Assembly (NCBI RefSeq): GCF_036375055.1
Contig: NZ_DASUSQ010000002.1
Span: forward strand, 1 to 64,000
DNA length: 64,000 nucleotides
Direction of reading: 5' to 3'
Source: Umezawaea sp036375055
Lineage (GTDB): Bacteria > Actinomycetota > Actinomycetes > Mycobacteriales > Pseudonocardiaceae
Position 1 is the stretch's first letter. Each line of letters starts with the position of its first letter. Made by a program: the position numbers and the translations under genes. The notes under the pieces are model-generated. The model was not told where the DNA came from, ran no database searches, and saw only the letters and a program-made list of their open reading frames with translations. Shown here piece by piece: positions 24,880-33,151 of the stretch.

Positions 24880-25935
24880 TCAGGCGTTGCCCCACGGTCC
24901 GCGGGCGACGAGGTCCAGCGCCGACTCGGCGGTGGGCTCGACCGCCGTGGTCGCCCGCGCGTCGCGGAAACGCCGCTCCACGCCCAGGTCACGGCGGAAC
25001 GCGGCGTCGCCGCACAGCTTCATGGCGAGGTCCGTCACGGTGAGCACGGCGTCGGCGGCGGCGAGGGTGAGCTGGCAGACCTTGCGCCGGGCGCGGTCGG
25101 GTTCCCAGCCGTGCGCGGCCACTGCGTCGTCGTGCAGGACGCGGACGGCGTCGGTGCGCAGGCGCATCCGCGCGAGGTCGGCCGTCCGGTCCCCCCGGTG
25201 CTCCAGGGTGGCGGCGAGGGCGCCCTCCATCAGGCCGAGCGCGACGGAGGAGCCGAGCAGCGCGAACCACGGCAGGGCGTCGTGCAGCACGGTGTCCAGG
25301 CCGGCGCCGTCCTCGCCGAGTCGGCAGCTCGCGGGGACGCGGACGGGGTCGGCCCAGACCGTGGTGGCCGCGCCGCCGCGCAGGCCGATGCCGTCGTGGG
25401 AGGCGGGGACGAGCAGGTCGGGGGCCTGGCCGGAGACGAGCCAGAGGGTGGTCGTGCCCCCGGCGGCGACGGGTGGGGAGGACCAGACGTAGCTGTCGGC
25501 CTCGCCCGCGGAGACCACCCACGTCTTGCGGTCGTGCAGGGAGACGACGTCGCCGCTCCGGCGGGCGGTGCCGGTCGGGGTGAGCGGGTCGCCCGCCTGG
25601 AAGACGGCGAGCGTGCTGAGGTGCCCGCCCGCGGCGACCTCGGTGCGGAGGCCGCGGTCGCCGTGGCGGTTGAGCACGGCGACCGCGGCGAAGTGCGAGC
25701 GCAGCACGGTCGCCGTGCCGCCGCAGTGGCGGGCGACCTCCTCGACGACGCGGCTCGCCTCGGCCAGCCCCTGACCGCCGCCGCCCAGGCCGCGCGGGAC
25801 GGTCATGCCGAGGATCCCGGCGCGGCCGAACGCCTCCACGGCCGCGCGCGGGAACCGGTGGAGCCGGTCGGTCCCGACCGCGGCGGGGGCGACGACGGTC
25901 CTGGTGATCCGGGTGAGGTCGGAGCGGAGCGACAT
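24880..25935 (-). CDS. acyl-CoA dehydrogenase-like flavoprotein
   Basis: The 351-residue protein follows the acyl-CoA dehydrogenase layout: an N-terminal helical domain with VPRGLGGGGQGLAEASRVVEEVAR, a central beta domain (KTWVVSAGEADSYVW), and a C-terminal helical bundle (from about 215). It is a little shorter than usual and no clear active-site glutamate could be assigned, so the chemistry may be dehydrogenase or flavin-dependent monooxygenase. GGGGAGGA precedes the ATG. It is the last gene of the formate dehydrogenase operon, just after the aldehyde dehydrogenase; its link to formate or oxalate is unexplained. Confidence 0.75.
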   Translation of the reverse strand: MSLRSDLTRITRTVVAPAAVGTDRLHRFPRAAVEAFGRAGILGMTVPRGLGGGGQGLAEASRVVEEVARHCGGTATVLRSHFAAVAVLNRHGDRGLRTEVAAGGHLSTLAVFQAGDPLTPTGTARRSGDVVSLHDRKTWVVSAGEADSYVWSSPPVAAGGTTTLWLVSGQAPDLLVPASHDGIGLRGGAATTVWADPVRVPASCRLGEDGAGLDTVLHDALPWFALLGSSVALGLMEGALAATLEHRGDRTADLARMRLRTDAVRVLHDDAVAAHGWEPDRARRKVCQLTLAAADAVLTVTDLAMKLCGDAAFRRDLGVERRFRDARATTAVEPTAESALDLVARGPWGNA

Positions 25936-25952
25936 CGTCCTCCCCTTCGGGG

Positions 25953-27494
25953 TCAGGTCGGCGGGTAGAGCGAGTAGGACGGGAAGTTGCCGTACAGGCG
26001 CTCGCCGGGCGGTCCCTCGGTGACGGCGTGCACCAGCAGCGCGCCGCCGACGAACGCGCCGCGCCACGACGCGCCCCTGCCGCCGAAGACCTCGTCGCGG
26101 TCGCCGCGCGACCGGGGCTCGTTGACGCCGACCTTGAACGCCTGGAGGTCGGCGGCCAGCCTCCGGGCCGTGGCCTGGTCGTCGCACGCCAGCGTGGCCA
26201 CGAGGGCACCGTTGCTCGCGTTCATCGCAGACAGCATTTCGGCTTCTGTATCCACGAGGACGATCGTGTCGACGGGTCCGAACGGCTCGGCGTGGTGCAG
26301 GGGTGAGGAGCGCGGCGGCGAGAGGATCGCGGTCGGCGGCAGGTAGGCCGCGGTCTGCTGGCCGGGCAGGAACCGGCCGTCGTCGAGCGAGCCCCGGTAG
26401 AGCGGGACGCCGCCCATCCGGACGGCCTCGTCCACCACGTCGGCCAGTTCCTTGGCCTTCGCGTCGGTGATCAGCGGACCGAAGTCGAGGTCGGGCAGCG
26501 GGTCGTCCGGGTGCTCGACGGCCAGCGGGTGGCCGAACGCGACCCCGCGGACGGCGGGCAGGTAGACGGCGAGGAAGCGGTCGAACAGCTCCCGCTGCAC
26601 GACGTAGCGCGGGTAGGCCGTGCAGCGCTGCTTGGCGTAGTCGAACGCCTTGCGGATCTGCGGGCCGAGGCTGTCCCAGTCGCCGAACTCCCAGATGCCC
26701 CAGCAGTTCAGGCCCTCCTGCTCCAGCACGTGCCGCTTGTCGGAGTCGACCAGGCTCGCGACGATCTCGCCGCCGACCCCTCGCCCGCCGACGAACGAGA
26801 GGCAGCCGATGTCCGGCGAGCCGACCAGCACCGGCGACAGCTCGCCGCCGCCTCCGCTGACCAGGGTGAGCGGCAGGCCGTGGCGGGCGGCCAGCGCGGT
26901 CGCCAGCGTCAGGCAGCTCACGCCGCCGTCGGTCGGGGCCTTGGCGATGACCGCGTTGCCCGCGAGGGCCTGCACCAGCACCGCGTGGACCAGGACGCTC
27001 ATCGGGTAGTTCCAGCTCGCGATGTTGCTGACCGGCCCGCCCAGCGGCGCGCGGCCCTCCAGCATTCGGTCGATCTCCTCGACGTACCAGCGAACTCCCT
27101 CGACGCAGCGGTCGACGTCGGCGGTCGCGAGCCGCCACGGCTTGCCGATCTCCCACACCAGCAGCAGCGCCAGCAGGTCGCGGTTGGCCTGGAGGTCGTC
27201 CAGCGCGGCCGTGACGCGGGCCTTCCGCTCGGCGAGGGGGACTTCGGCCCACGCGCGGTGGTCGTCGACCGCGGCGGCGACGGCGGCTCGGGCGCTGCCC
27301 GCGTCCAGCCTGGGCGGACCGGCGATGGCGCTGCCGTCGACCGGGGTCGTCGCCGGACCGGGGACCCCCTCGCGGCGCCAGCGTCCGCCGTAGAAGTTGA
27401 GGAGGCGGTCGTCGTGGAACGCCTCCGGGGCGATCTCGACGCAGCGGGCGTACAGCTCGCGCCACGACGTCCCGGGCTTGAGGATCAAGGACAT
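25953..27494 (-). CDS. aldehyde dehydrogenase family protein
   Basis: The 513-residue NAD(P)-dependent enzyme has the ALDH landmarks in divergent form: SWNYPM with the oxyanion Asn (about 162), the EQEGLN region with the general-base Glu (about 258-260), and the catalytic cysteine in AKQRCTAYP (Cys291). The nucleotide-site turn is VGGRGVGGEI. The N-terminal 50 residues are extra. It sits 16 bp after the Fe-S subunit gene of formate dehydrogenase in the same operon. A C1/C2 substrate such as an aldehyde precursor of formate or glyoxylate would fit the context, but this is inference. Confidence 0.82.
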   Translation of the reverse strand: MSLILKPGTSWRELYARCVEIAPEAFHDDRLLNFYGGRWRREGVPGPATTPVDGSAIAGPPRLDAGSARAAVAAAVDDHRAWAEVPLAERKARVTAALDDLQANRDLLALLLVWEIGKPWRLATADVDRCVEGVRWYVEEIDRMLEGRAPLGGPVSNIASWNYPMSVLVHAVLVQALAGNAVIAKAPTDGGVSCLTLATALAARHGLPLTLVSGGGGELSPVLVGSPDIGCLSFVGGRGVGGEIVASLVDSDKRHVLEQEGLNCWGIWEFGDWDSLGPQIRKAFDYAKQRCTAYPRYVVQRELFDRFLAVYLPAVRGVAFGHPLAVEHPDDPLPDLDFGPLITDAKAKELADVVDEAVRMGGVPLYRGSLDDGRFLPGQQTAAYLPPTAILSPPRSSPLHHAEPFGPVDTIVLVDTEAEMLSAMNASNGALVATLACDDQATARRLAADLQAFKVGVNEPRSRGDRDEVFGGRGASWRGAFVGGALLVHAVTEGPPGERLYGNFPSYSLYPPT

Positions 27495-27510
27495 GCGCGG
27501 ACCTCCCGGT

Positions 27511-28434
27511 CTAGCGGTTCTGCACGTGCTGCCAGCCGAAGCGACCCTTGATGCAGAGGTTCCCGTGGGTCACCGAACTGTCGTGCGGTGACGTGACCTT
27601 GACGATCTCGTTGTCCTGCACGTGGAGGGTGAGGTTGCAGCCGACGCCGCAGAACGTGCAGATGGTCGTGGTCTCGGTCTGCCGCTCCTCGTCCCACGTG
27701 CCGTTCTCGCGCCGGTCGTGCTCGGCCTTGAAGCTCAGCGCGCCCGTGGGGCACACCTCGACGCAGTTGCCGCAGTACACGCAGGCGCTGTCCGGCAACG
27801 GGTTCGCGAACTCCGTGGAGATCCGCGCGTCGAACCCGCGACCCGCGACCGTGATGGCGAAGGAGTTCTGCCACTGGTCACCGCACGCGTCGACGCACTT
27901 GTAGCAGAGGATGCACTTGCCGTAGTCCCGAACGTAGAGCTCGTTGTCGACCTTGACCGGCTGGCGGACGGTCGCCGCCGTCATCCCGTCGGGGATCTCG
28001 TGCTCGCCCGGCTGCCGGTGGTCGCGGTCGTCGCTCGGCGGCGCGGGCGGCCCGAACCGCTCGGGCTCGGCGCCGGTTTCCTCCAGCCAGCCCCGGACCT
28101 CCGGCGTGGTGGACAGGTCGGTCGCCGACGCCAGCAGCTCCAGCACGACCTTGCGGCTGGTCCTCGTGCGGTCGGTGTCGGTGCGCACGACCATGCCGGG
28201 CTCCACCTTGCGCGAGCACGACGGCACGAGCGTCCGCGAGCCCTCGACCTCCACCACGCAGACGCGGCAGGCGTTCGCGGGCTGGAGGGTGTCGCCGTAG
28301 CAGAGCGTGGGGATCGACTTCCCGGCCGCCGTGCAGGCGTCCAGGATCGTGGCGTCCTCAGGCACTCGCACGGGTTCGCCGTCCAGCTCGAACTCGACGA
28401 GCCTGCGCGGCAACCCGATGTCGATGGCGGTCAT
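27511..28434 (-). CDS. formate dehydrogenase Fe-S subunit (split N-terminal half of FdhA)
   Basis: The 307-residue electron-wire protein carries four cluster sites. A plant-ferredoxin-type [2Fe-2S] uses Cys45/56/59/73. Two [4Fe-4S] sites use Cys174/177/180/184 and Cys218/221/224/228. Last comes the Mo-oxidoreductase-type [4Fe-4S] with Cys259/262/266/294 in CTFCGVGC...LCIKG. In FdsA-type enzymes this is the N-terminal part of one large catalytic chain; here it ends at WQHVQNR, just where the separate catalytic subunit should continue. No HxxxCxxC NuoG-type cluster is seen. The ATG overlaps the NuoEF-like gene stop (ATGA). Confidence 0.85.
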   Translation of the reverse strand: MTAIDIGLPRRLVEFELDGEPVRVPEDATILDACTAAGKSIPTLCYGDTLQPANACRVCVVEVEGSRTLVPSCSRKVEPGMVVRTDTDRTRTSRKVVLELLASATDLSTTPEVRGWLEETGAEPERFGPPAPPSDDRDHRQPGEHEIPDGMTAATVRQPVKVDNELYVRDYGKCILCYKCVDACGDQWQNSFAITVAGRGFDARISTEFANPLPDSACVYCGNCVEVCPTGALSFKAEHDRRENGTWDEERQTETTTICTFCGVGCNLTLHVQDNEIVKVTSPHDSSVTHGNLCIKGRFGWQHVQNR

Positions 28435-30236
28435 GCGCGGTTTCCCCTCTCCAGCGGCTGTTGCAGGGCACCGAGGCGGTCGATGGCCGACTCGATCGCG
28501 TTCCACGCCGTCTGGCCGAGCCCGCAGATGGACGAGTCGCGCATGACCTGGCCGACCTCCCGCAGCACCAGCAGGTCGTCGCCGCCGGTGCTGAGCTTCT
28601 TGCCGCCGACGACCCGGTGCAGCGCCTCCTCCTGCCGCACGGTGCCGATGCGGCACGGCACGCACTGCCCGCACGACTCGTCGCGGAAGAACGCGGCGAT
28701 GCGCAGCAGGAACCCGCCCAGGTCGGCGGAGTCGTCCAGCACCAGCACCACCCCCGAGCCGAGCGTGGTGCCCGCGGCGCGCGCGTCCTCCATCGTGAGC
28801 TTGAGGTCCAGCTCGTCGGGCCGGACGAACCCGCCCGCCGCGCCGCCGAGCAGGACCGCCCGCAGCTCCCGGCCCTCCGGCACCCCGCCCGCGAGTTCCA
28901 GGAGTTCACCGAGGGTCGCGCCGAACGGGACCTCGTAGACGCCCGGCCGCCGAACGTTGCCCGACAGGCAGAACAGCTTCGACCCGGTCGAACCCTCCGT
29001 GCCGATCCGGGCGTAGGCCTCGCAGCCCTCCGTGAGGATCAGCGGGACGTTGACGAGCGTCTCCACGTTGTTGACCACGGTCGGCCTGCCGAACAGGCCC
29101 TGCTCCACCGGGAACGGCGGCTTGCTGCGGGGTTCGCCGCGGAAGCCCTCGATGGAGTTGAAGATCGCTGTTTCCTCGCCGCAGATGTACGCGCCCGCGC
29201 CGCGCCTGATCTCGATGTCGAACGAGAACCCCTGGTGCCCCATGACGTCGTCGCCGAGGAAACCGCGTTCGCGGGCCTTCGCGATGGCGTTCTCCAGCAG
29301 GTGCAGCGCCCTCGGGTACTCGCCCCGCAGGTACAGGTAGCCCTTCGCGCAGCCCGTGGCGAACGCCGTGATGGTCATCGCCTCGACCAGCGCGAACGGG
29401 TCGCCCTCGATCAGCACGCGGTCCTTGAACGTGCCGGGTTCGCTCTCGTCGGCGTTGCACACCAGGTAGTGCGGGCGGACGGGCTGCCGGGCCGTGGCGT
29501 CCCACTTGCGGCCGGTCGGGAACGCGGCGCCGCCGCGGCCCATCAGCTTCGAGTCCGCGACCTCGCGGATCACACCGACCGGGCCGAGCAGCAGCGCGTT
29601 GCGCAGCCCCGAGTACCCGCCGGTGGCGCGGTAGTCGTCCAGGCTGGTCGGGTCGACGACCCCGATCCGCTTGAGCAGCCGCAGATTCCCGTCCCCGTGC
29701 TGGGGCACGCGCACCGGCGGCTCACCGTCCACGGTGGAGGGACCACGGGTCGCGACCTCCACCAGCGCCGCCGGTTCGACCGGGGCCAGCAGTTCCTCGG
29801 CCGCGGTCTCGCCCGCCTGGAACACCAGCGCGGCGGGCGCCCGCTCGCACACCCCGAGGCACGGGGCGCGCAGCCACGTGACGTCACCGGTCTTGCCGCT
29901 CGCCCGGCCGAACGCGTCGGTGAGCGCGTCGGTCAGCCCCTCCGCGCCGTTGACCCGGCAGGCCAGGTCGACGCAGGCGTGCACGACCCTCTTCGGCCGT
30001 TCCACCAGGGAGAACAGCGAGTAGAAGCTCGCCACGCCGTACGCGTCGGCGGGCGGCACCCCCAGCCTCCGGCAGATGTGGTTGAGCGCGCCCTGGCTGA
30101 TCCAGCCGACCCGGTCGTTGACCGCGTGCAGCGCGGGCAGCAGCAGGTCGCGCGTCGGCGGCCGACCCGCGACCGCCGCGTCCACGGCGGTCCGCTCGTC
30201 GTCGGTGGGCGTGAAGCTGAGGAACTGAAGGTCCAC
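28431..30236 (-). CDS. formate dehydrogenase diaphorase subunit (NuoE-NuoF fusion)
   Basis: The 601-residue fusion takes electrons from the Fe-S chain to NAD+. The N-terminal NuoE-like thioredoxin-fold [2Fe-2S] domain has Cys88/93/126/130 (Cx4C and Cx3C). The NuoF part has the FMN site GRGGAAFPTG (about 234-243), the NADH-binding GEETAIFNSIEG region and the C-terminal [4Fe-4S] ESCGQCVPCR...SICGLG. Such fusions are known in NAD-dependent formate dehydrogenases and soluble hydrogenases. It indicates that formate oxidation here reduces NAD+. It lies 24 bp after fdhA. Confidence 0.9.
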   Translation of the reverse strand: MDLQFLSFTPTDDERTAVDAAVAGRPPTRDLLLPALHAVNDRVGWISQGALNHICRRLGVPPADAYGVASFYSLFSLVERPKRVVHACVDLACRVNGAEGLTDALTDAFGRASGKTGDVTWLRAPCLGVCERAPAALVFQAGETAAEELLAPVEPAALVEVATRGPSTVDGEPPVRVPQHGDGNLRLLKRIGVVDPTSLDDYRATGGYSGLRNALLLGPVGVIREVADSKLMGRGGAAFPTGRKWDATARQPVRPHYLVCNADESEPGTFKDRVLIEGDPFALVEAMTITAFATGCAKGYLYLRGEYPRALHLLENAIAKARERGFLGDDVMGHQGFSFDIEIRRGAGAYICGEETAIFNSIEGFRGEPRSKPPFPVEQGLFGRPTVVNNVETLVNVPLILTEGCEAYARIGTEGSTGSKLFCLSGNVRRPGVYEVPFGATLGELLELAGGVPEGRELRAVLLGGAAGGFVRPDELDLKLTMEDARAAGTTLGSGVVLVLDDSADLGGFLLRIAAFFRDESCGQCVPCRIGTVRQEEALHRVVGGKKLSTGGDDLLVLREVGQVMRDSSICGLGQTAWNAIESAIDRLGALQQPLERGNRA

Positions 30237-30260
30237 GGTGACTCCTCACCTCGGGCTGGC

Positions 30261-32216
30261 TCAGACGGGCACGACGGTGAACCGGTCGTCCTCGGTGATC
30301 CCCGGCGGCAGCTTCTCCACCCGGATCGCGGACGCCTTGTACTCGGCGGTGCCCGCGATCGGGCAGGTCGCCTCGATGGTGATCGAGTTGACGTCGATCT
30401 CGTCCGGGAAGTGGAAAGTCATGAACGCCAGCCCCGGCCTGAGCCCGTCGTCGATCCGGACGGGCGCGACGATCGCGCCGCGCCGCGAGGAGATCCGCAC
30501 CAGCTCGTCCTCGCGCACGCCGAGCCGTTCGGCGTCCTCCCGGCACAGGTCCAGGGTTTCCCCGCGCCGCAGCGGCGACTCGAAGCCGCCCGACTGCACG
30601 CCGGTGTTGTAGGAGTCCAGGCGCCTGCCCGTGGTGAGCCGCAGCGGGAACTCCTCGGAGAGGAGGTCGACCGGCGGGCTGTGGTCCAGCACCGAGAACG
30701 GCGCGGGCCGCCCGCGCTCGGCCGGGTCGTCCTCCCACAGCCGCCCGTGCAGGAAGCTCGGTTCGAGGGTGTCCTCGCTGTAGCAGGGCCACTGGATCCC
30801 ACCGAGGTCCGCGAGCCGCTGGTAGGTCATGCCCGCGTGCATCGGCGAGAGCTGCCGCAGCTCGTCCCACACCTGCTCGGCACCGCTGTAGTCCCACTCC
30901 TCGTGGCCGAGCCTGCGGGCCAGGTCGCACAGGATCGCGATGTCGTCCCGCGCGCCCTCGGGCGGGTCCAGCGCCTTGCGCACGCGCTGGACGCGGCGCT
31001 CGCTGTTGGTGAACGTGCCGTCGCTCTCGCACCAGGCCGCCGACGCGGGCAGCACGACGTCCGCGAGCTGCGCGGTCTTGGTGAGGAAGATGTCCTGCAC
31101 CACCACGTGGTCGAGGTTCGACAGCCGCTTGCGCGTGTGCTCGGAGTCCGCTTCGGACTGCACCGGGTTCTCGCCGATGATGTAGACGCAGGTCATGTCC
31201 CCGCGCTCCATCGCCTCCAGCATCTGCGTCAGGTTCTGCCCCTTGTACGGCGGGATCTTCGAGCCCCACAGCGCGTCGTACTTGGCCCGGACGTCGGGGC
31301 TGAGGACGTCCTGGAACCCCGGCAGCCGGTCCGGGATCGCCCCCATGTCACCGCCGCCCTGCACGTTGTTCTGCCCGCGCAACGGGTTCAGCCCCGCGCC
31401 GTAGCGGCCGACGTGGCCGCAGAGCAGGGCCAGGTTGATCAACGCCAGCACGTTGTTCGTCCCGTTGTGGTGCTCGGTGATGCCGAGCGTCCACGACATC
31501 TGGCCGCGGTCGGCGCGGGCGTAGGCGTGGGCCAGTTCCCGGATCTGCTCCCGGGGAACCCCGGTCACCTCCTCGGCGACCTCCAGCGTCCACGGCTCCA
31601 CCGACGCCTTGAACTCGGCGAACCCCTCCGTGGCCCGCTCGATGAACGCCTCGTTCGCCAGCCCCGAGTGGATGATCTCCCGCGCCACCGCGTGGGCCAG
31701 CGGGATGTCCGTGCCGACGTGGAGCTGGAGCCACCGGTGGCCCCACTTGGCGGTGCTCGTCCTCCTCGGGTCGACCACGAACAGCTTGGCGCCCTTGTGG
31801 ACCGCCTTCAGCACGTGCTGGAAGAAGATCGGGTGCGCTTCCCGCGCGTTGGACCCCCACAGCACGACCACGTCGGCGTCCTCGATCTCCCGGTACGACG
31901 ACGTGCCCCCGCCGCTGTCGAACACGCGGGCCAGACCGGCGACGCTCGGCGCGTGGCAGGTGCGGTTGCAGGAGTCCACGTTGTTCGTCCCGATGACGGC
32001 GCGGGTGAACTTCTGGGCCACGTAGTTCATCTCGTTCGTGGCCCGCGCGCACGAGAACATCCCGAACGCGTCCGGACCCTTCGCCGCGACGTTCCGCCGG
32101 AACCCCTCCGCCGCCCTGGTCAGCGCTTCGTCCCAGGTGGCGGGCCGGAGGACGCCGTTCTCCCGCACCAACGGCTCAACCAGCCGCACGTACGGCTCGC
32201 TCTTCCCGCGCTTCAT
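30261..32216 (-). CDS. fdhA: formate dehydrogenase molybdenum catalytic subunit, lacking the N-terminal Fe-S domain
   Basis: The 651-residue bis-MGD oxidoreductase oxidises formate to CO2. The active-site segment NRTCHAPSVAGL places a Cys ligand at 87, followed by His88, where E. coli FdhF has selenocysteine-His. Cofactor segments (GSNAREAHPI, DPRRT, NPLRGQNNVQGGGDMG, GENPVQSEAD) and the C-terminal MopB dinucleotide-binding domain (TGRRLDSYNTG) are intact. The chain begins at KRGKSEPYV, downstream of where the usual [4Fe-4S] loop ends; that loop is carried by the 27511-28434 protein. GGGAGG precedes the ATG. First gene of a five-gene operon. Confidence 0.9.
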   Translation of the reverse strand: MKRGKSEPYVRLVEPLVRENGVLRPATWDEALTRAAEGFRRNVAAKGPDAFGMFSCARATNEMNYVAQKFTRAVIGTNNVDSCNRTCHAPSVAGLARVFDSGGGTSSYREIEDADVVVLWGSNAREAHPIFFQHVLKAVHKGAKLFVVDPRRTSTAKWGHRWLQLHVGTDIPLAHAVAREIIHSGLANEAFIERATEGFAEFKASVEPWTLEVAEEVTGVPREQIRELAHAYARADRGQMSWTLGITEHHNGTNNVLALINLALLCGHVGRYGAGLNPLRGQNNVQGGGDMGAIPDRLPGFQDVLSPDVRAKYDALWGSKIPPYKGQNLTQMLEAMERGDMTCVYIIGENPVQSEADSEHTRKRLSNLDHVVVQDIFLTKTAQLADVVLPASAAWCESDGTFTNSERRVQRVRKALDPPEGARDDIAILCDLARRLGHEEWDYSGAEQVWDELRQLSPMHAGMTYQRLADLGGIQWPCYSEDTLEPSFLHGRLWEDDPAERGRPAPFSVLDHSPPVDLLSEEFPLRLTTGRRLDSYNTGVQSGGFESPLRRGETLDLCREDAERLGVREDELVRISSRRGAIVAPVRIDDGLRPGLAFMTFHFPDEIDVNSITIEATCPIAGTAEYKASAIRVEKLPPGITEDDRFTVVPV

Positions 32217-32249
32217 CGCAGACCTCCCGCGCACGTCGCTGATCGTCGA

Positions 32250-32264
32250 CTGTATGCAACATAC
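32250..32264 (-). promoter_or_regulatory. palindromic operator upstream of fdhA
   Basis: CTGTATGCAACATACG (plus strand from 32250) contains the 10-bp palindrome CTGTATGCAA and a second half CATACG, 34 bp before the fdhA ATG. It matches the sites before the GntR gene, panE, oxc and the carrier gene, so it is a likely GntR operator over the fdh promoter. Confidence 0.6.
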
Positions 32265-32299
32265 GTTATTCGAGTGATCGCGTGAAGGGAAGAGGCGAA

Positions 32300-33140
32300 C
32301 CCGGTGAGGGCGCAAGGGCCGCCTTGGGAACGCTCACCCGGACCAACGACGGCTCACGGGACGGGACGCACAGGCCCACCACCGCACGCCACATGCACGA
32401 ACCAGTCGACACAACCGACCGAACCTCAACGAACCAGCACCACCGACCCGCGTCACACAGCGAGCCCGACAGCACCGCCAGCCCTCACCGCTGAAGGCCG
32501 GGCGGCTCAGTCACGGCAGACCACCGCCGACGCCCGGCCGAACCGCCGCCACCGCCCGGTTGACACGCCTCACCGGAGCCCGTCCCGCCACTCGACCGAC
32601 CCATCGAGTTCCCGCCCTGGACGCGGCCGCCGGCCCCACAGCGAAGACCGGGCGGTGCCGCCACCGTGCGACTCACCGCACCCGGTCCCACAACCCAGCC
32701 GAATCCCCGCGAACAACCCGGCCCCGGATACGTGCCGCCGAGCCCCACCCGCAGCAAGAACCCAGACGTCTCCACCGCCCGTTTCCACAACTCGCCGGAG
32801 TCCGTCCCACCACCCGACCGAACCCGCACGAACGACCCGCTCCGAACACAGCCCGCCGGACCCACCAGCCGCGGAAGACCAAGCGGTGCCATCACCCGTT
32901 CCGACGACCCATCAAAACCCACCCCACCACCCGACCCGCTCCGAACACGGCCCGTCAAACCCACCCACCGCAGGACCAAGCGGTGCCATCACCCGTTCCG
33001 GCGACCCACCAGAGCCCCCGCGTCACCCGACCCGCCCCACACGACCAGCCTGCCCCGCCTCCACCCCTGGGCACGGCCAGACCCGCTCGCCTCAGCCAAT
33101 CCGCACCGTCCCGAGCCCGCCCGCCACACCGCGCGACGGG
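32300..33140. repeat. degenerate tandem repeats, no supported gene (R1)
   Basis: About 840 bp between the fdhA promoter and the panE-like gene. GC-rich, Pro/Thr/Arg-coding in any open frame, with imperfect units near 97-99 bp: a 27-bp block containing GACCAAGCGGTGCCATCACC recurs exactly at 32877-32903 and 32974-33000, with a degenerate copy at about 32646. The block GACCCGCTCCGAACAC recurs at 32834 and 32933. Long open frames exist on both strands but look compositional; none has a credible start or domain. Confidence 0.65.
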
Positions 33141-33151
33141 CGGGCACCCGG

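Noticed and set aside
28461..32285. A plus-strand open frame of about 1270 codons opposite the formate dehydrogenase genes
   Set aside because: Codon-position GC bias keeps the antisense frame open; the minus strand has clear Fe-S and MGD motifs.
32877..33000. CRISPR array in R1
   Set aside because: The repeat units are imperfect, about 97-99 bp apart, without uniform short spacers, and no cas genes are present.
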